This document shows, in pieces, positions 16,952-25,249 of a DNA stretch of 44,821 nucleotides. Under the pieces are notes generated by a model. It was given only the letters and a program-made list of their open reading frames with translations. It made no database searches and was not told where the DNA came from. The stretch is taken from NCBI GenBank assembly GCA_028280105.1, contig JANQML010000266.1:1-44821 (forward strand), read 5' to 3'. The translations under genes and the position numbers were made by a program. The stretch's first letter is position 1; the number at the start of each line of letters is the position of its first letter. Source of the stretch: Desulfobacula sp. (GTDB lineage Bacteria; Desulfobacterota; Desulfobacteria; Desulfobacterales; Desulfobacteraceae).

Positions 16952-17647
16952 TTAATGTGCCTCTTCAATGGCACCGGCAATATACATGGTGGACAATAAA
17001 AAGAAGACAAAGGCCTGTATCAGGGAGACCAAAATACCCATTGCCATAATGGGGAGCGGAACCAGAAACGGTCCGGCCAGTGTGAGCAGAATGATCACGA
17101 CCAATTCATGGCCCATCATGTTTCCGAACAGACGCAGTGTCAGGGAGAGTACCCGTGAGGCATGTCCGATTAATTCGACAATCAGGAACAAGGGGGTCAG
17201 GGCCGGTACCGGTCCCAAAAAATGTTTAACATATTTAATGCCGTGCATCTGAACACCGATCACATGGCTCCAGGTTACCGCGATAATGGCCAGTGCCACG
17301 GTGGTGTTGATACTTGCCGTGGGCGGGTAAAGTGTCGGAACCAGCCCCATCAGGTTGCCCAGGGAAACAAACAGGAAAATGGTGATCAGCAGAGGAAAGG
17401 ATTTTCTTCCTTCATCACCGGTAATACTGGCCATGAATTCTTCAAGGCTTGAAATCAAAATTTCAAACAGATTCTGAGCGGTCTTGGGTACCATTGAAAT
17501 ACTCTTTCCCGCAAGCCAGCCCACGAGAATTAAAACAACCATTGCAAACCACATATAGGTCACATGGGGGTGTTTATACGCCCAATATTCAGCACCTGAT
17601 CCAAAAATCCCAAACAAAGACGTTAGAAACAAATATGGATGATCCAC
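16952..17647 (-). CDS. atpB: ATP synthase Fo subunit a
   Basis: The 231-residue membrane protein is the stator a subunit that channels ions to the c ring. The essential Arg is Arg172 in SLTLRLFGNMMGHEL, and five or six hydrophobic helices are visible. The start is a GTG at 17647, with GAGG about 9 nt upstream. The gene begins 1 nt after the atpI stop, showing tight operon packing. The subunit's ion specificity cannot be read by eye. Confidence 0.95.
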   Translation of the reverse strand: MDHPYLFLTSLFGIFGSGAEYWAYKHPHVTYMWFAMVVLILVGWLAGKSISMVPKTAQNLFEILISSLEEFMASITGDEGRKSFPLLITIFLFVSLGNLMGLVPTLYPPTASINTTVALAIIAVTWSHVIGVQMHGIKYVKHFLGPVPALTPLFLIVELIGHASRVLSLTLRLFGNMMGHELVVIILLTLAGPFLVPLPIMAMGILVSLIQAFVFFLLSTMYIAGAIEEAH

Positions 17648-17648
17648 C

Positions 17649-18050
17649 TTATACTGCCTCCTTGAATATTATTTTCGTTAATTCCAAAATAGCTGCGAGA
17701 AAAAAGCTGGCAACGCAAACGGACAGCCCGGCCACCAGACCGATTGGATGAACAACGTGGTTGGCCATCAGCAGGCCGATCAACAGAGCGGTTACGGAAA
17801 ATCGAATATAGTATTTCATCAGGACGTTTCCCACCAGGGACCGCCCCATCTCCGACACCTTTTCCGGAATAATCATCTTATCAATTGTTCGTCTTAAAAG
17901 GTGAAAATTGACAGCAACGATGACCCCGCCCAAGATGATACCCAAGGCAAATTTCAGCGGTGTTGTTAACAGCCCGATCATCCCTCCCACAAGAAGAATC
18001 AGCCAGTTAGACGTTGTTATAAAATCAATTATCCTCGTAAGATCCTGCAT
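17649..18050 (-). CDS. atpI: ATP synthase subunit I-like membrane protein
   Basis: The 133-residue protein has four hydrophobic helices and sits between atpZ and atpB, the usual place for AtpI. AtpI-type proteins are not part of the finished enzyme and help c-ring assembly. The start overlaps the atpZ stop (TAATG). Sequence similarity in this family is weak, so the call rests on topology and position. Confidence 0.8.
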   Translation of the reverse strand: MQDLTRIIDFITTSNWLILLVGGMIGLLTTPLKFALGIILGGVIVAVNFHLLRRTIDKMIIPEKVSEMGRSLVGNVLMKYYIRFSVTALLIGLLMANHVVHPIGLVAGLSVCVASFFLAAILELTKIIFKEAV

Positions 18051-18268
18051 TATAACTTTTTTCCCTTCTGACCCGCCTTGTATATGTTGCGGAATCCGGC
18101 GGCGATGCCGAACGCCAAACCAACAAGCAACAGAACAGGTTCCGTACCCAGTTTCTTATCCAGCCACAACCCGAGAAACAGGCCGATAAAGATCGCCAGC
18201 GCCACCGATATGCCAAGGCTTGCAAAATAGCTAAGTTCCCTTATTGCCTTGCCTGTTTCCTTTTTCAT
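18050..18268 (-). CDS. atpZ: AtpZ/F0F1-associated small membrane protein
   Basis: The 72-residue protein has two membrane helices and the AtpZ-like N-terminus MKKETGKAIRELSYFASLGI. AtpZ proteins form with AtpI a Mg2+/Ca2+-transport or assembly factor of the ATP synthase. The ATG at 18268 matches family length. A TTG at 18283 sits directly on an AAGGA site and is less likely. It is the first gene of the Fo cluster. Confidence 0.8.
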   Translation of the reverse strand: MKKETGKAIRELSYFASLGISVALAIFIGLFLGLWLDKKLGTEPVLLLVGLAFGIAAGFRNIYKAGQKGKKL

Positions 18269-18322
18269 CTGAGTCGCTGACAATCCTTTTTGAGGCTGTA
18301 AAAGATCAATTTATCCTGAAAG

Positions 18323-18351
18323 CAAATATCATATACACCGGTTCAAGTCAA
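18323..18351 (-). promoter_or_regulatory. Possible promoter of the atp Fo cluster
   Basis: On the minus strand TTGACT and TATTTG are 17 nt apart, ending about 55 nt before the atpZ ATG. It lies just past the selD stop, so it would separate the atp cluster from selD. The -10 box is weak. Confidence 0.4.
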
Positions 18352-18363
18352 CGTGAAAAACCA

Positions 18364-19413
18364 TTAAAACAGGCTCAAAAAACCCACGGGATGATCCGGG
18401 CCGACCTGTCCGATGATGGCGGCACAAATCCCCTGGGAGTAAAGCTTTTCAAGACATATTTGCGCATCTGTTTTGTTCAGGCCGATCAGAAGTCCGCCCG
18501 AGGTTTGCGGGTCAAATATCAGATCGATCAGAGCCCGGTCGATATCCGGAGAGATCTCCACCTGCGGATCGAAAAATTTCCGGTTTTTGTGGGCACCGGC
18601 CGGCACCATTCCCATGGATGCGAATTCAAGCACATCGTCCAGCAACGGAACGGAGCGGGTGTTTAGTTCAATCCTCTTTTTGGCCCCCCCGGCCATTTCA
18701 ATCAAATGACCGGCCAGGCCAAAACCGGTGACATCGGTACAGGCATGAACATCAAACCCGGTCATTACCTCTGCCGCCATTTTATTGAGCCGGCTCATGG
18801 CGGATACACTCTGTTTGATATTCTTTTCAGAGGCCAGCCGGGCCTTGATCGCCGTGGACATAACCCCGGTTCCCACAGGCTTGGTCAGCATGATCACATC
18901 GCCGGTTTTCAGGCCGGCGTTGGTCAGCACGCTGTCCGGATGGGCCACGCCGGTGACTGACAGGCCATACTTAAACTCGTCGTCTTCCACTGAGTGGCCG
19001 CCCACAAGCACGGCCCCGGATTCATTGATTTTATCCTGCCCCCCTTTGAGTGTCCGGGCCAGAATTTCCTCAGGCAGATCACAGCTCGGAAAACAGACGA
19101 TGTTCATGACCGTGATCGGTGTCCCGCCCATGGCATAGACATCACTCAATGAATTGGCCGCTGCAATCTGGCCGAATTCGTAAGGGTCGTCGGTCACAGG
19201 CGTTAAAAAATCAAGGGTCTGAATGAGCGCGGTATGATCATTGAGCCGGTAGACGCCGGCATCATCGGGTGAAGCCAGTCCCACCATCAGGTTGGGATGG
19301 GGTTTGATATCCAGATTGCCGACAATTCGATCCAGGGTCCCGGGATCCAGTTTGGCTGCTCAGCCGGATGCCTTTACTTTCTGTGTCAGTAATATCTTTT
19401 CTGTTTTTTCCAT
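18364..19413 (-). CDS. selD: Selenide, water dikinase (SelD), selenocysteine-containing
   Basis: SelD makes selenophosphate from selenide and ATP. Read from the ATG at 19413, the frame runs through one TGA (19362-19360) at residue 18 and stays open to the stop, giving 349 residues. The TGA falls exactly at the active-site Cys/Sec position: KASG-U-AAKL, corresponding to the Cys17-Gly-x-Lys motif of E. coli SelD. The downstream part (GLASPDDAGVY, TDVTGFGLAGH, FDPQTSGGLL) is typical. A hairpin suitable as a bacterial SECIS follows the TGA by 12 nt. An ordinary gene caller would start at 19287 and lose the active site. The N-terminal part has no strong ribosome-binding site. It lies downstream of pgeF. 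Confidence 0.94.
19329..19362 (-). promoter_or_regulatory. UGA plus candidate bacterial SECIS hairpin in selD
   Basis: The in-frame TGA is at 19362-19360. Twelve nucleotides later a perfect 5-bp stem (19347-19343 with 19333-19329) closes a 9-nt loop containing unpaired G residues. Bacterial SECIS elements are short hairpins starting roughly 11-12 nt after the UGA with a G in the apical loop, so position and shape agree. SelB would bind it. Confidence 0.7.
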
Positions 19414-19484
19414 CTACTATCTGTCCGTAATTCTTTAGCCTATTTCGATATCTTTCTAAACCGGATTACATATTCGGGGCCTGT

Positions 19485-20258
19485 TCAGACCATGGCGATG
19501 ACACAGGCAAACCGTCCCGTGGTCTTTTCCTCCCGATAGGAGTAAAAGAGCCGGGTATTACATTTGGTACAGGTCTTCATATTTTCAATATTTCCGGCCT
19601 TAATTCCTTTGTCTTTCAATTGATCCGCCGTCATCTGCCAGAAATCAAAATAATCCCTGTCTGCGGCTTTATACGGCCACAGATGCTTTGGGATTTCCGT
19701 TCTGTAATGGATGAACTCCGCACAACACGGTCCCAGTGACGGGCCGATACCGGCCAGGATACGTTCCGGCCGACATCCGAAAACCGTTCTCATTTTATCG
19801 ACACAGGCCCCTGCAATATTCCCGACACTGCCCCGCCACCCGGAATGGACATTGGCAATGACCCGCTTTTCAGGATCATAGAACATGACAGCCTGGCAAT
19901 CGGCAACCTGTATCACCAGAACCAGATCTTCCATATCCGTGATGATCCCGTCGGCCGTGTATATTTCCCCTCCCGGTTCAACGGTTTCAGCCGGATCGTT
20001 ATCCTCTTTTTTTAAAATCTGGATCTCTTTGCCGTGAACCTGGTTGAGAAACAGATGGGGTTTCATCCCCATTTGCCGAATGATCAATTTCCGGTTGGAT
20101 GCGATGATCTTTGCCCGGTCCCCCGAGTTCATCCCCACATTCAACGAGTCAAAGGGGCCGGTGCTATTTCCGCCTTGACGTGTAAATACGGCGTGCTCAA
20201 GCCCCGGTTCCGCTGTCAACCGGTCAAATTGACGGATTTGAATTTTGCCGGCTTCCAT
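19485..20258 (-). CDS. pgeF: PgeF/YfiH-family multicopper-like oxidoreductase
   Basis: The 257-residue protein belongs to the YfiH/YlmD (DUF152) family, variously called polyphenol oxidase, purine nucleoside phosphorylase-like and peptidoglycan editing factor. The conserved metal ligands are visible: His in NQVHGKEI, Cys in VADCQAVM and His in NVHSGWRGS. A late Cys pair is also seen (MKTCTKCN). I start at 20258, giving the usual family length; the open frame extends upstream only because it overlaps rfaE2. The start overlaps the rfaE2 stop by 35 nt, so translation is likely coupled. Confidence 0.88.
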   Translation of the reverse strand: MEAGKIQIRQFDRLTAEPGLEHAVFTRQGGNSTGPFDSLNVGMNSGDRAKIIASNRKLIIRQMGMKPHLFLNQVHGKEIQILKKEDNDPAETVEPGGEIYTADGIITDMEDLVLVIQVADCQAVMFYDPEKRVIANVHSGWRGSVGNIAGACVDKMRTVFGCRPERILAGIGPSLGPCCAEFIHYRTEIPKHLWPYKAADRDYFDFWQMTADQLKDKGIKAGNIENMKTCTKCNTRLFYSYREEKTTGRFACVIAMV

Positions 20259-20730
20259 AATAGACCCGCCCGATCCGTTCAATGATTTTGGTGGTGGAAA
20301 TATCGTGCTCAAAGGCGATCCGCTGGATGCAGCCGCCATTGGATTTTACAAAATCCCCGCCAATAATTTGATTTTCAGGCCAGTCAGCCCCCTTGACCAG
20401 CACATCCGGGCAGATGGTTTCAATGAGCACTCCCGGATCAGGCTCATCAAACAGGACCACGTGATCCACAGATCCAAGCCCGGATATGACGCACAATCGC
20501 TGATCTTCATTGATCAGCGGACGGTTGTTACCCTTTATCTTTCTGACGGACCGGTCGGAATTCAATCCAACGATCAGGATCTGACCGAATTGGGCGGCCC
20601 GGTTTAAATATTCAACATGGCCGGCATGCAGAATATCAAAACACCCATTGGTAAAGACAATTGTTTTACCGGCCTCTTTATACCGGTGTGACAATTGTTT
20701 AATTTCAGTGAAACTGACCTGTTTATCCAT
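20224..20730 (-). CDS. rfaE2: D-glycero-beta-D-manno-heptose 1-phosphate adenylyltransferase
   Basis: The 168-residue protein matches the C-terminal (nucleotidyltransferase) half of HldE. The signature HAGH is at about 36-39 (FDILHAGHVEYL), and ISTTKIIERI closes the domain. It activates heptose phosphate for the LPS inner core, so the cell likely makes heptose-containing LPS. The kinase half (RfaE1) is not here, so the two activities are separate genes. Its ATG overlaps the end of the nitrilase-family gene by 8 nt. Confidence 0.93.
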   Translation of the reverse strand: MDKQVSFTEIKQLSHRYKEAGKTIVFTNGCFDILHAGHVEYLNRAAQFGQILIVGLNSDRSVRKIKGNNRPLINEDQRLCVISGLGSVDHVVLFDEPDPGVLIETICPDVLVKGADWPENQIIGGDFVKSNGGCIQRIAFEHDISTTKIIERIGRVYYGSRQNSNPSI

Positions 20731-21484
20731 AGATATCCGATCGCCTGTCTGTCCGGCATGGAATCATGTTTCGCGCGGTTTCAACCCGATTCAGGTCAAT
20801 AGCAGCCGTGGCATGCCCCGCCTCTTTTCCCGCATCTGCCAGGATATCTCCAAAGGGGTCAATGATCACTGAACTGCCCGGGAACTCAAGAGATGAATCT
20901 GCACCGGTCCGGTTGCTTGCGATCACAAACAATTGGTTTTCAATGGCCCTTGCCGTTAAAAGGCTTTGCCAGTGATGAACCCTTGGGGTAGGCCATTGAG
21001 CGGAGACCAGAAGTATTTGAGCACCTTTTAAATATAAAGATCTTGAAAGTTCGGGAAAACGAATATCATAACAGATCATCAGCCCGACAGGTCCCAGTCC
21101 GGTTTGAACCGTATCGATCCGGTTTCCCGGGGCGTAATAATCGTTTTCCCGGGTCAGCCTGAAGAGGTGAATCTTCTGATAATTACCTGCCACACTTCCA
21201 TCCGTATCAATGACGACCATGGTATTATAAATACCGGCTGAATCCGCCACCGGCAGGCTGCCGGCTAGGGCCATCCGGTTATCTTTGGCAAATCCGGACA
21301 ACCAGGTGATGACATCATGGGTCGTTTGTGCATGACGGTTTAAATTTTCATTGTCAAAAGAACAGGTAAACATCTCCGGAAGCACTGCCAATTGTACGCC
21401 CTGTGCAGCCATTTTTTCAAGATACGCAGAAACGATAGCCAGGTTCTCCTCAACCCTGCCGGTCAGCACATCAAACTGGATCAC
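20723..21484 (-). CDS. Carbon-nitrogen hydrolase (nitrilase/omega-amidase-like)
   Basis: The protein carries the nitrilase catalytic set: Glu37 (LPEMF), Lys104 (YQKIHLF) and Cys138 (ICYDIRFPE). The last motif resembles omega-amidases (Nit2/YafV), which hydrolyse alpha-ketoglutaramate-type amides. Numbering is from the GTG at 21484. That start truncates the first beta-strand: the frame stays open upstream (IFKAGVIQFDV) back to an in-frame TAA just after an AAAAGGA site. The true start may be a non-ATG codon such as ATC at 21511. The gene leads into rfaE2 and pgeF with overlaps. The exact substrate is unknown. Confidence 0.85.
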   Translation of the reverse strand: MIQFDVLTGRVEENLAIVSAYLEKMAAQGVQLAVLPEMFTCSFDNENLNRHAQTTHDVITWLSGFAKDNRMALAGSLPVADSAGIYNTMVVIDTDGSVAGNYQKIHLFRLTRENDYYAPGNRIDTVQTGLGPVGLMICYDIRFPELSRSLYLKGAQILLVSAQWPTPRVHHWQSLLTARAIENQLFVIASNRTGADSSLEFPGSSVIIDPFGDILADAGKEAGHATAAIDLNRVETARNMIPCRTDRRSDIYG

Positions 21485-21554
21485 ACCTGCTTTAAATATC
21501 TTTGATTCGATTGTTTATGTCCTTTTGCTTGCTACAGCCGTTTTTTTATTCAAC

Positions 21555-21583
21555 ATATAAACATCTCACCTTTGTATCGTCAA
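21555..21583 (-). promoter_or_regulatory. Possible promoter of the nitrilase-rfaE2-pgeF operon
   Basis: On the minus strand TTGACG and TTATAT are 17 nt apart. The leader to the GTG start is about 65 nt. An in-frame ATG (21556) overlaps the -10 box. The rest of the divergent 21584-21805 region shows no clear promoter for the nitroreductase, which has a GAGG site before its start. Confidence 0.5.
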
Positions 21584-21805
21584 TGGTTTTTAAACCCGCT
21601 GCCGATTCAATAAATCAATAAAAGATCTCACCGGCAGAAGAAAAAGCCCGGGCGTTTAAAATTTAGTTCCTTGCGTTGAATTCAAACCCGAAAAGGATTA
21701 ATCTTCTTCTAATTAACAACTTGTGACGTTAATGAATGAGCCCAAGCATAGCCGTGTCGTGTGCTAATCCATTTTTTTTATGACCTATCCAAACCGAGGT
21801 AAATA

Positions 21806-22630
21806 ATGCCCCTGTTTAAAGTTGATTCCAAAAAATGTGACCGGGACGGCCTGTGCGCCCTGGACTGTCCTGCCCATATCATTAAAATAACAGACCAGGG
21901 ACCGGTGCCGGTCCGGGGTGCTGAAGCGTTCTGCATCCAATGCGGTCATTGTGTGGCCGTCTGTCCCAAAGGCGCATTTTCGCTGAAAACCATGGTGCCG
22001 GATGACTGCATGGGGATTGCAGGGAAACAGGCCCTTGATCTGAATCAGGCAGAACTCTTTCTTCGATCCAGACGGTCGATCCGCCGGTACAAAACAAAGC
22101 CGGTTCCGTTGGATCTGTTGAAAGAGGCCTTAACCCTGGCCTGCTGCGCCCCCACCGGAAGCAACCGCCAACCGGTCCGGTGGCTGGTTGTTGATAATAA
22201 AAAAGCGGTCCGGACCGTTGGCGGGCATACGATTGACTGGATGCGCCATGAGATTGGGAATCATCCGGAAACGGCGGCCATGCTGAATATGAAAGTCCTG
22301 GTCAGCCAATGGGACAAAGGGGTTGACCGGATAACCCGGGATGCGCCCATGCTGGTCTTTGCCTATGCAGACAAAGAGATCGGCTCAGGCGCGGCAGACT
22401 GCCACACGGCGCTGGCCTACCTTGAGCTGGCCCTGCCTGCCTATGGCCTGGGATCCTGCTGGGCCGGATATGTGAACTATGCAGCCGACCAGTGGCCTGC
22501 CCTTTCAAAGGCATTGGCACTGCCCTGGGGATATGCCGGACATGGCGTTTTGATGGTGGGATATCCCAAAATTAGGTATGCCCGGGCACCGAAGCGAAAT
22601 GCCCCGGATATCCGTTTTTTTAAAGACTGA
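21806..22630 (+). CDS. Ferredoxin-domain nitroreductase family protein
   Basis: The 274-residue protein fuses an N-terminal 4Fe-4S ferredoxin domain to an FMN nitroreductase domain. The second cluster motif is classical (CIQCGHCVAVCP, about 43-54). The first is the family variant CDRDGLCALDCP (Cys11, Cys17, Cys21). The nitroreductase part begins at about residue 82 (RRSIRRYKTKPVP), and CAPTGSNRQPVRW is its flavin-binding segment. Such proteins are common in anaerobes and accept electrons from a cluster to reduce an unknown substrate. The gene stands alone and is convergent with the trans-sulfuration gene 13 nt downstream. Confidence 0.88.
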   Translation: MPLFKVDSKKCDRDGLCALDCPAHIIKITDQGPVPVRGAEAFCIQCGHCVAVCPKGAFSLKTMVPDDCMGIAGKQALDLNQAELFLRSRRSIRRYKTKPVPLDLLKEALTLACCAPTGSNRQPVRWLVVDNKKAVRTVGGHTIDWMRHEIGNHPETAAMLNMKVLVSQWDKGVDRITRDAPMLVFAYADKEIGSGAADCHTALAYLELALPAYGLGSCWAGYVNYAADQWPALSKALALPWGYAGHGVLMVGYPKIRYARAPKRNAPDIRFFKD

Positions 22631-22643
22631 ACGCTTCAGGCGG

Positions 22644-23825
22644 TTATACCTGTTCCAATGCCTGTAACAGGTCAGCGATAATATCGTCGCAATTTTCAAT
22701 CCCCACGGATAAACGGACCAGGCCGTCGGTAACACCGGCGGCCTTCCGTTCTTCTCTTCCCAAAGAGGCATGGGTCATGCTGGCCGGATGCTGGATCAAA
22801 GTTTCCACACCGCCCAGGGATACGGCCAGGTTACAGAGTGTCACCCGGTTGAGCAGGGCTTCTCCGGCCCGATACCCGCCCTTAAGCTCAAAGGCCATCA
22901 CCCCTCCGGGGCCGGAATGCTGGGTTTGGCCCAGATCATATTGGGGATGGCTTTTTAACCCGGGATACCGGACCCAGGTCACACCGGGGTGATTCTCCAG
23001 AAACCGGGCCACAGCCGTGGCATTTCGGGCATGCTGTTCCATTCTGACGGAGAGGGTCTTTATTCCCCGGTGGACCAGAAATGAGTTAAAGGGATCGATC
23101 ACGCCACCGGTCTGGTTCAATACCTTTCTCAGCACCTGGTAGCGGTCCTCATCTTTAACCACGATAATGCCGCCGATCACGTCGGCATGGCCGTTTAAAA
23201 ATTTGGTCAGACTGTGAACCACGATGTCCGCCCCCAGCAAAAGGGGCTTTTGAAAATACGGGCTCAGAAAGGTATTGTCCACAACCACCACCGCGCCACC
23301 GGCATGGGCAGCCTGTGTAATCTCTTTAATATCCGCCAGATCAATGGTGGGGTTGCCCGGGCTTTCCAGGAAGACCATCCGGGTTTTCGGTGTCAGTGCA
23401 TGGATGACCTCTTTTGAATCCGCAGTGTTCACAAACGATGTGGTCACCCCGTATTTTTTATATATCCGGCTTAACAGGGTGGCTGTCGGACCATAGACCA
23501 CCCGTGAACAGACGACATGATCGGATGCGGACAGCAATCCTGAAAAAACGGTATTGATCGCCGCCATGCCTGAGGCGCACCCCAAAGATTTATGCCCCTG
23601 TTCAAGAGCGGCAACGGCATTCTCCATTGCAGCAACGGTGGGATTGCCCATGCGGGTGTAAATATACCCGTCCTGTTCACCGGCAAAAAGAGCAGCGCCA
23701 TGGGCTGTTGACTCAAACCGGAATGAAGAGGTCTGATAGATGGGCGGCACCAGTGCGCCTGATTCCTCTCCTGATGTACCGGCATGAACACATAGGGTTT
23801 GCGGATGAATACGGGGGTCTGCCAT
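22644..23825 (-). CDS. PLP-dependent trans-sulfuration enzyme (CGS/MGL family)
   Basis: The 393-residue protein is a Cys/Met-metabolism PLP enzyme. The PLP Lys is Lys208 in HSLTKFLNGHAD and the PLP-pairing Asp is Asp183 (VVDNTF). Further family motifs are the R-x-GNPT segment at about 58-63 and the SVGIEN near the end. Members include cystathionine gamma-synthase, methionine gamma-lyase and O-acetylhomoserine sulfhydrylase; sequence alone does not separate them here. The ATG has a strong AAGGAG site. It would be expressed from a promoter in 23826-23940, where no riboswitch is visible. Confidence 0.9.
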   Translation of the reverse strand: MADPRIHPQTLCVHAGTSGEESGALVPPIYQTSSFRFESTAHGAALFAGEQDGYIYTRMGNPTVAAMENAVAALEQGHKSLGCASGMAAINTVFSGLLSASDHVVCSRVVYGPTATLLSRIYKKYGVTTSFVNTADSKEVIHALTPKTRMVFLESPGNPTIDLADIKEITQAAHAGGAVVVVDNTFLSPYFQKPLLLGADIVVHSLTKFLNGHADVIGGIIVVKDEDRYQVLRKVLNQTGGVIDPFNSFLVHRGIKTLSVRMEQHARNATAVARFLENHPGVTWVRYPGLKSHPQYDLGQTQHSGPGGVMAFELKGGYRAGEALLNRVTLCNLAVSLGGVETLIQHPASMTHASLGREERKAAGVTDGLVRLSVGIENCDDIIADLLQALEQV

Positions 23826-23940
23826 GAGATTCTCCTTAATTGTTACGATAGTGTTATAGAAATTGCGGATAACCCGAACGTTAAAGAAAACATTTTATTA
23901 ACCATAGTCAAATGTCGGCTAAAATCAGGAACCGGGACCG

Positions 23941-24561
23941 TCACCCAGTCAATTCACCTGCCAGGTATTTATCCAAAATGATCCCCAGCCGGTCCAGGCA
24001 GCCGGAATAAAAATGATCGCAATCCGGAATCGTTTCAAAGACCGGATCAATTCCCCATCGATCCAGATGCGTCTCAATCAGAGCCTTCGGGGCAATTTCA
24101 TCGTCTGAGCCGGTAATGACAAGACCGGTATTGCGTAACGATGGAATATCGTCAAACGGCATAAACGCAACCGGCGGTGAAACCATGATATGATCCGTAA
24201 CCCGGCAGCCGCCGGATACCACAGCGGCATTGATGCGGGAACCAAACGAATACCCGGCCAGCCGGATCCGCCCATACCCCTCTTTTTCCAAGAATTCAAC
24301 AGCCGCCTTGACATCTGCCTGCTCACCCACACCGTCATCAAACTGGCCGGTGCTCTTTCCAGTGCCCCTGAAATTAAATCTCAAGGTGGCGACCCCATTC
24401 TCATAAAACGCCTGTTCAATTGTTTTCACGACCGGATTCTCCATATTCCCCCCGTACAATGGATGGGGGTGGGTGATGACAACGGCGTCCGGCCGATTGT
24501 TCTTTTGATGGACCGCTTCCAGACGGAAGGTGCCGTGTTCAATAGAGATATGTTTGCCCAT
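23941..24561 (-). CDS. Alpha/beta hydrolase (dienelactone-hydrolase-like)
   Basis: The 206-residue protein is a compact alpha/beta hydrolase of the COG2945 type. The nucleophile Ser105 lies in GYSFGS, with Asp153/154 in GSDDEIAP and His183 in CDHFYSG completing the triad. The start at 24561 has an AAGGAG site 4-5 nt upstream; an earlier ATG at 24603 only adds an unlikely tail. The substrate is unknown. It is divergent from the DUF4124 gene. Confidence 0.87.
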   Translation of the reverse strand: MGKHISIEHGTFRLEAVHQKNNRPDAVVITHPHPLYGGNMENPVVKTIEQAFYENGVATLRFNFRGTGKSTGQFDDGVGEQADVKAAVEFLEKEGYGRIRLAGYSFGSRINAAVVSGGCRVTDHIMVSPPVAFMPFDDIPSLRNTGLVITGSDDEIAPKALIETHLDRWGIDPVFETIPDCDHFYSGCLDRLGIILDKYLAGELTG

Positions 24562-24685
24562 AACGCTCCTTATCCGGATGATGCACATATGAGAACTTGA
24601 CACTCCGACCTGTTTTCATTTAATTTAATCCATGAACAACAACCGGACCGCCAGGTTAGTCCAACCGTCACGATCAGGAGGGGTC

Positions 24686-25147
24686 ATGAATCATATCGTG
24701 TGTCTGTTTGCCTGTCTTGTTTTTATCATACCGGCATCTTTTGCCCAAGCCGAATTTTACCAGTATGTGGATGACGACGGGGTCCGTCATTTTACCGAGA
24801 ACTATGCAGATATACCGGAAAAATACAAACCCCTTGTAAATATACATAAAAGTGAACCCGCACCTGAAACGGCCAATGATACTGATACGGACATAACACA
24901 AAAAGAAGAGACACCCGCCACACTGGAAAGTCTGATAATGCAAAAGAACGAACTCGACGCGGAATACGAATCCCTTGTTGAGAGGCAGAGCCGGTTGATT
25001 TCTCAAAAACAGACCCTGGCGCCTGAAGAGTACAGCGAGGTTGCCGAACAACTAAACACGGATATCCGGTCCTACCGTCAAAGACAAGAGGCATATAATG
25101 AGCGGGTGAAAACCTACAATTCAACCCTGCCGCAAGCTGACAATTAA
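24686..25147 (+). CDS. DUF4124 exported coiled-coil protein
   Basis: The 153-residue protein has a signal peptide (about 1-22, ending SFAQA). A DUF4124 domain follows (EFYQYVDDDGVRHFTENYADIP), then an acidic linker and a Gln/Glu-rich coiled coil (about 90-145). DUF4124 is a small periplasmic module of unknown role. The ATG at 24686 has AGGAGGGG upstream and is preferred to 24632. It is convergent with the TSUP permease. Confidence 0.8.
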   Translation: MNHIVCLFACLVFIIPASFAQAEFYQYVDDDGVRHFTENYADIPEKYKPLVNIHKSEPAPETANDTDTDITQKEETPATLESLIMQKNELDAEYESLVERQSRLISQKQTLAPEEYSEVAEQLNTDIRSYRQRQEAYNERVKTYNSTLPQADN

Positions 25148-25249
25148 CATGCCGGGGTTCCGCCCCACCCATCACAGGCGCCGTCAAAAAACAGGAGCAT
25201 TGCATCATATCCCCATACGGATTATTTTAAAGGCAATGTTGTTATTTTT

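Noticed and set aside
23826-23940. Possible SAM or cobalamin riboswitch before the trans-sulfuration gene
   Set aside because: Only about 115 nt, with no conserved riboswitch core; only a ribosome-binding site is visible.
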